The notes under the pieces: generated by a model
Database searches by the model: none
Told to the model about the DNA's origin: nothing
Seen by the model: only the letters and a program-made list of their open reading frames with translations
Source: Rhinopithecus roxellana
Lineage: Eukaryota; Chordata; Mammalia; Primates; Cercopithecidae
Reading direction: 5' to 3'
Assembly: GCF_007565055.1 (NCBI RefSeq)
Contig: NC_044555.1
Location: forward strand, 33,036,180-33,100,179
Length of the DNA: 64,000 nt
Translations under genes and position numbers: made by a program
Shown here: in pieces, positions 59,570 through 64,000 of the stretch
How positions within the stretch are numbered: the first letter of the stretch is position 1
Layout: each line of letters starts with the position of its first letter

Positions 59570-59855
59570 GTTTTTGAGAGAAATCTCGCCTGTTGCCCAG
59601 GCTGGAGTGCAGTGGTGCGATCTGGGCTCACTGCAACCTGTGCCTTCCAGGTTCAAGCAATTCTCCTGCCTCTGCCTCCCGGGTAGCTGGGAATACAGGT
59701 GCCCACCACTATACTCGGCTAATTTCTGTATTTTTAGTAGAGTCGGGGTTTCACCATGTTGGCCAGGCTGGTCACAAACTCCTGACCTCAGGTGGTCCGC
59801 CCGCCTCGGATTCCCAACATGTTGGGGTTACATGCGTGAGCCACCACGCCCAGCC
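59570..59855 (-). mobile_element. Alu element, mirror of 27,660-27,945
   Basis: GAAATCTCGCCTGTTGCCCAGGCTGG to CGTGAGCCACCACGCCCAGCC. Confidence 0.93.
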
Positions 59856-60873
59856 TCTGTCTGCCTTTAGTTGCAGGATAATACAATTTTCAGAGGATGA
59901 GTTGGGAAATGTTCCCTCCTCCTCTACATTCTGAAAGAATGTGCGAAGGGCTGGTATTATGTGTTTTGTAAATATTGGATAGACTTCACCAACGAGGCAC
60001 CAGAGCCTAGACTCTCCCTAGTGGGAAGATTTTTAATGCAGTCTTTCTATTTCCTTACATTCTCCGGGTCTACTCCGATGTCCCACGTGATCACTGCATT
60101 TGCACCTTTCCCTGTCCCAATCCTTTCTCACCTGCTGGTGCCTTTGGTTTGGTCTCTACTCTAAAATGTCGCATGCTGGACACCTGTGGACATCACAGGA
60201 CTGCAGATCCTAGTCTGTAACTTGGGAAAGTATGGTGTCTCAGACATGACCCCCAAGTCCCATCCACCCCCAACACGCAGGTACAGGGACAAAGACCTGG
60301 AAGTGAGGATGTGGAGGGTGTGCCGAGTGCCTCGGTTACCGCCACCCACCCATTTTCCATGCCTGTTCCTGGAGACCCTGTGGCACTGTGCATCTGTGAC
60401 CTCCCTGAGCAAGCCCCTGATGTCTGCTTTTTCCAACTCAGATCCTTCTCACTCCTTTCATCTCCTGGGACTGGGACCGCACAGGATCAAACACCCGTTC
60501 TCTGACACAACAATGCGTGCCTGCTAGCGTTTCAATATTTGTGTTCCCTCCAAAACTCACAGTGAAATTAATCCCCACTGCAACAGTGTTGGGAGGTGTG
60601 GAATAACAGCAGGTGTTTAGGCCATCACGGCAGAGCCCTCGTGAGTGAATGAATGCTGCTATGAAAAGAGCTTGCAGAAGTCGGTTTGCTCTCTCTTTTC
60701 CTCGTCTGGTATGTGAGGACATAACATTCTTCCCGGCTTGTCCTTCCACCTTTTGCCACGTGAGGAAATACCAAGAAGACTCTCACCAGATACCAGATAC
60801 CGGTATCTTCGTTTTGGACTTCCCAGCATCCAGGGTCATGAGAAATAAATGTGTTTCCATTACAAATTGCCAG

Positions 60874-61639
60874 CTGTCTTGGTTCATTTTGCTTTGCTAT
60901 AACAGAATACCTGAGACTGGCTAATTTCTAAAGAAAACTGGAAGCCAGGCACAGTGGCTCGTGCCTGTTAATCCCAGGACTCTGAGAGGCCAAGGTGGGA
61001 GGATCACTTCAGGCCTGAAGTTCGAGATCTGCCTGGGCAACACGGCCAGACACTATCTCTACAGAACATTTAAAGATTAGCCTGGCATAGCAGTACATCC
61101 TTGAGCTACTTGGGAGGCTCAGGTGGGAGCATCCCACCTGAGTTCAAGGCTGTAGTGAGCCACGATCGTGCCACTCCACCCTCGTCGGCAACAGAGCATC
61201 ACCCTGTCTCTAAAAACAATTCATATAAATAAACCTTTTAAATTAAAGGAAACAGTTGGTTTATCTGGCTCACAATTCTGGTGGCTGAAACATTCATTTT
61301 TGGGCAACTGCATCTGGTGAGGGCCTCGGGCTGCTTCAACTCATGGTGGAAAGTGGAAGAGGAGCTGGCGTGTGCAACGAGATCACTTGGAAAGAAGGAA
61401 GGGAGAGAGAATCCAGGGAGGCCAGAATCTTGTGAACAATCCACTCTCCTGCGAACTAATTCATACCTGTGAGAGTAAGAACTCAGCCCAGCAGGATGGC
61501 ATCACAGGACACTGAATCATTCATGAGGGATCCCTGCCATGACCCAAACACCTCCCACTAGGACCCACCTCCCAACACTGCAGCACTGGGCATTCAACTT
61601 CAACCTGACTCTTGGTGGGGATAAACACACCATATCCAA
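60874..61639 (-). mobile_element. MaLR-type LTR, mirror of 25,876-26,641
   Basis: CTGTCTTGGTTCATTTTGCTTTGCTATAACAGAATACCTGAGACTGG at its 3' end, then the nested Alu, then ACCTCCCACTAGGACCCACCTCCCAACACTG. Same interruption as in the left arm. Confidence 0.85.
60941..61219 (+). mobile_element. Old Alu nested in MaLR LTR, mirror of 26,296-26,574
   Basis: GCCAGGCACAGTGGCTCGTGCC to CAGAGCATCACCCTGTCTCTAAAAACAA. Same insertion point as in the left arm, so it predates the arm duplication or was copied by conversion. Confidence 0.88.
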
Positions 61640-62553
61640 TCCAGAGCACCCAGCCCGTTGTATTTCATGATATAGCGGAAGGACACAGACTAAGATGGGG
61701 TCAGCTCTCTCTCCCTGATGAATCGCTCAATCCCCCAAAGCAGGGCTACCTCTGCAACTCCTCCTCACCTCCCCACCACGACAGTCGACGTAGCCCAGAA
61801 GGGAGAGAGGCAAGGTGAGAAAATGGAAACCCTGATGATTGCTGAAATGATGACTGTCACTGGCAGCACGGACCTGGTGCGCTTAATGGGCTGACTGAGA
61901 AGGTCCGCAGAGAGCATTTGAGTGGCTGGGGAGTCAGACAAATGCATGCATCTCTGGCCACCACCTTAGGACCTGCACAAACTCTCCGCAAGGTGGGGAT
62001 GATTGTACCTGGCCCACGGCACTGTGTGGAGGATTCAGCAATGGATCTCACCAAGACCTGGTGCTACCAGCTATGAAATGAGCACCAAAGCCCGGCTCTA
62101 GGCACTTCACCCACAGCCTTCACAGAGGTGAACTGCTGAAGGGGGCCAGCTCCGATCCCAGCCTGCCTAGGTTCGGGTGCTGGTTCGGATGCTTGTTCTA
62201 CCTCTTACTGCCTGTGCCACTGTGGGCTAGTTCCCTAACTTCTCTGGTGTTCTGCTTTCCAAATTCATAAAGCGGAACTGAAAATGTTGCTAGAGGATGG
62301 GTGTGTGGGAGTGGAGGAAGGCAGCTGACATACAGAAATGGGGAAAATACTGTCAGAACCCTAGGAAACATCAGCCAAAGGGCAATGCCTCGAACCCCTT
62401 TGAAACCCGAACCCCTTTGAAGCCCTCCGAGATTCACCTTTGTGTTTCAAGAAGGAAAAGCCCTGCTGTTTTTTCCCTTCTCCCCTGGAGCTAGGTCAGT
62501 TCAACTGTCAACTCTCTCATGAGATCTCAGCATCAGAACCTAAGACGCTTACC

Positions 62554-62704
62554 TGTTTTCAAGCCACTTCTGTCGGCAGGAGACGCATAGACTTCTGCAG
62601 CAAGACAGCTCTGGGGACTACCTAAAACAGACTGACACAAAGCAGAATTTGTTTTCAGTTCAGAGGAGTCACACGGGTACTGGTTGGGTTCACATCTCAG
62701 GATT
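62554..62704 (-). other. Exon-like segment, right-arm mirror
   Basis: Mirror of 24,811-24,961 with both splice-like signals intact on the minus strand (CTTACCTGTTTT donor complement, CTGCAGAGGTTAAAAAAAAG acceptor complement). Confidence 0.3.
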
Positions 62705-63204
62705 CTGCAGAGGTTAAAAAAAAGAGATTTAATCATTTGTGCCTCCTGAAATTAAAAGACACACGTCTAAATCCCAAGATGTTGGAAGAACCCAAGGATG
62801 CTCTGGTTCTGACAAAGCAGGTGCAAACCGTTGCTCAGGTTCAGCCACCTGGGCCCACCACACAACAAGCAATGGCACCGCAGCCCCTAAGCCAGGGCAC
62901 CAGCACCAACACGCAGGGCTCTCACCGTGGGTGGTGGACTCTGCTTCCACGTCTCCTGGGCACAGGAAGCCTCTCTTCGAAGTCATGGCCCTGCCTCGCT
63001 GGTCTGGATGCTGGTCCCGCTGCAGGGCTCAAACAGTGACTGGGCTGTGTTCTCTGGTGCCCTCCCTCCCCCGTTCCCAGTCTCCACAGCGTAGAGCTTC
63101 CCTCAATAAACCCGGATCCCCTGCTGGGGGAGATTTCAAGGTAGTCAGCTCAGATCTAATGAGAAACAAACCAATACTGAGGAACAAACCTGAATTCTAC
63201 ACCC

Positions 63205-63886
63205 ATTTTCCATTCCTACATATATTTATTTGGTACTGATGATGAGGAACCCCGTCAGAAATTCCTGCAAGGGAGAATACTACTCGGCTGTTAGGGGTAT
63301 TGCAATATTTACATACATGTAGCTTACCACATACATAAATGATTACACAAACAGTACAGCGGTGAACCACCAAGTTCTCATTCCACATCCCTTTCCCACA
63401 CTGCGTTTAGCTGCCCGTTCTTGAAACTGGATCTCAGGGCAGCACACTGCATTTCAACAGGCCTAGTGCTGCTTCTCAGAGGCAGTCAACTCAATGGTGC
63501 AAAAGCACAGGACAGCGACAAGGCATTCACACTACACAGACATGTGATCTCTTACTGACAGCAGGAAGGGAAGAGAGATGGAGATCCCGGGTGGGAAAGC
63601 AACAACATGCATCACGGGAGCCACGTGAGATGCGGCGAGGACCGCTGGTATGCAGCGTCCCTTGCCAAGGAATGCCTCACAGCCATCCAAGAATGACAGG
63701 CACAAAAGATGAGGACTTCCTGGGGTCGGTCAAGCATCATGCTGGGAGGATTCCCACGTGTCCTGGCACACAGGTCCTGGCACTCATCCGACCACAGCTT
63801 GGTGTTTGGTCCCCAAAATGGGCCCACACCCAGGCGCTGCCAACACGGCAGTCCCTTTGGGTCTCCATCCCATGTGGGTGCACGTC
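63205..63886 (-). other. FAM156A/B: FAM156 3' UTR and poly(A) signal, right copy
   Basis: AATAAA complement (TTTATT) at 63,225-63,230, the exact mirror of the left-copy signal. Runs up to the stop codon at 63,887-63,889. Confidence 0.65.
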
Positions 63887-64000
63887 TCAGTTCTCCTCTA
63901 ACCACTGCTTCAGCAGCCTCTGAAACATTATTTTGCTCTCCTGCTGCCTCTCTCGCTGGCGCTTCTCCTCTGTCTCCTGTGGTTGGAGTGCTGCTTCGGG
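63887..64000 (-). CDS. FAM156A/B: FAM156A/B protein, C-terminal 37 codons of the second copy (cut by window end)
   Basis: The minus strand encodes the charged C-terminal segment ending in FQRLLKQWLEEN with its stop at 63,887-63,889, identical to the left copy over the visible part. The rest lies beyond position 64,000. With the left copy on the plus strand, the two genes are tail to tail across about 40 kb, as expected for the FAM156A/FAM156B pair. Confidence 0.93.
   Translation of the reverse strand, partial: PEAALQPQETEEKRQRERQQESKIMFQRLLKQWLEEN

Larger units (their letters stand above)
50751..64000 (-). repeat. Right arm of large inverted repeat (truncated by window end)
   Basis: Reverse complement of 23,515-36,758. 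Every repeat and frame of the left arm reappears in mirrored order, including nested Alu-in-MaLR and the L1 fragments. Near-perfect identity in both neutral repeats and unique DNA means the arms are either very recent or kept alike by gene conversion. Confidence 0.97.

Noticed and set aside
50751..64000. Right arm as a pure assembly duplication of the left arm
   Set aside because: The arms differ at specific bases and at the microsatellite, the inner flanks are diverged in a way an artefact would not create, and FAM156A/FAM156B are a known inverted pair. Not fully excluded without reads.

Overview
This window is primate nuclear DNA, not a microbial locus. Four signs support this: a homogeneous alpha-satellite higher-order repeat, many Alu copies, L1 copies of several ages, and an intact single-exon reading frame that I recognise as FAM156A/B (also called TMEM29). 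In human, FAM156A/B is a duplicated gene pair at Xp11.22. The most likely source is therefore the X chromosome of an ape or other catarrhine, in a draft or long-read assembly. I cannot fix the species by eye.

Layout. Positions 1-7,948 are alpha satellite, arranged as about 11.6 copies of a 687-bp unit of four monomers (172+172+172+171). A gap of exactly 100 N follows (7,949-8,048). Positions 8,049-22,860 are ordinary intergenic or intronic DNA with old repeats (ERV LTR, Alu, MIR, a long minus-strand L1M). A CpG island at about 14,990-15,960 is the best promoter candidate for the plus-strand FAM156 copy. The FAM156 coding exon is 22,987-23,628 and has a poly(A) signal at 24,285.

The dominant structure is a large inverted repeat. 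The left arm (at least 23,515-36,758) is repeated almost base for base, reverse-complemented, as the right arm (50,751-64,000). The right arm runs off the window inside the second, minus-strand FAM156 copy, so the two copies point at each other. I found three substitutions and three length differences over about 13.2 kb. Inside the arms, homology continues for roughly another 0.9 kb (36,759-37,665 against 49,505-50,750) but falls abruptly to roughly three-quarters identity. This inner segment is GC-rich, LTR- or promoter-like, and carries tandem 63-65 bp repeats, each holding an X-box-like (RFX) motif. An Alu is present only on the right side.

The 11.8-kb spacer between the arms (37,666-49,504) is a patchwork. 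It holds a decayed gammaretrovirus-like provirus in gag-pol-env order on the plus strand, cut by L1 insertions (two of the spacer's L1 copies have visible target-site duplications), plus many Alus.

I saw no tRNA, rRNA, CRISPR array or prokaryotic feature. Most other open frames are chance frames in repeats. The features most worth following are the sharp identity boundary of the palindrome, the X-box-like tandem array at that boundary, and the unexplained join of alpha satellite to a gene-bearing Xp11.22-like segment.
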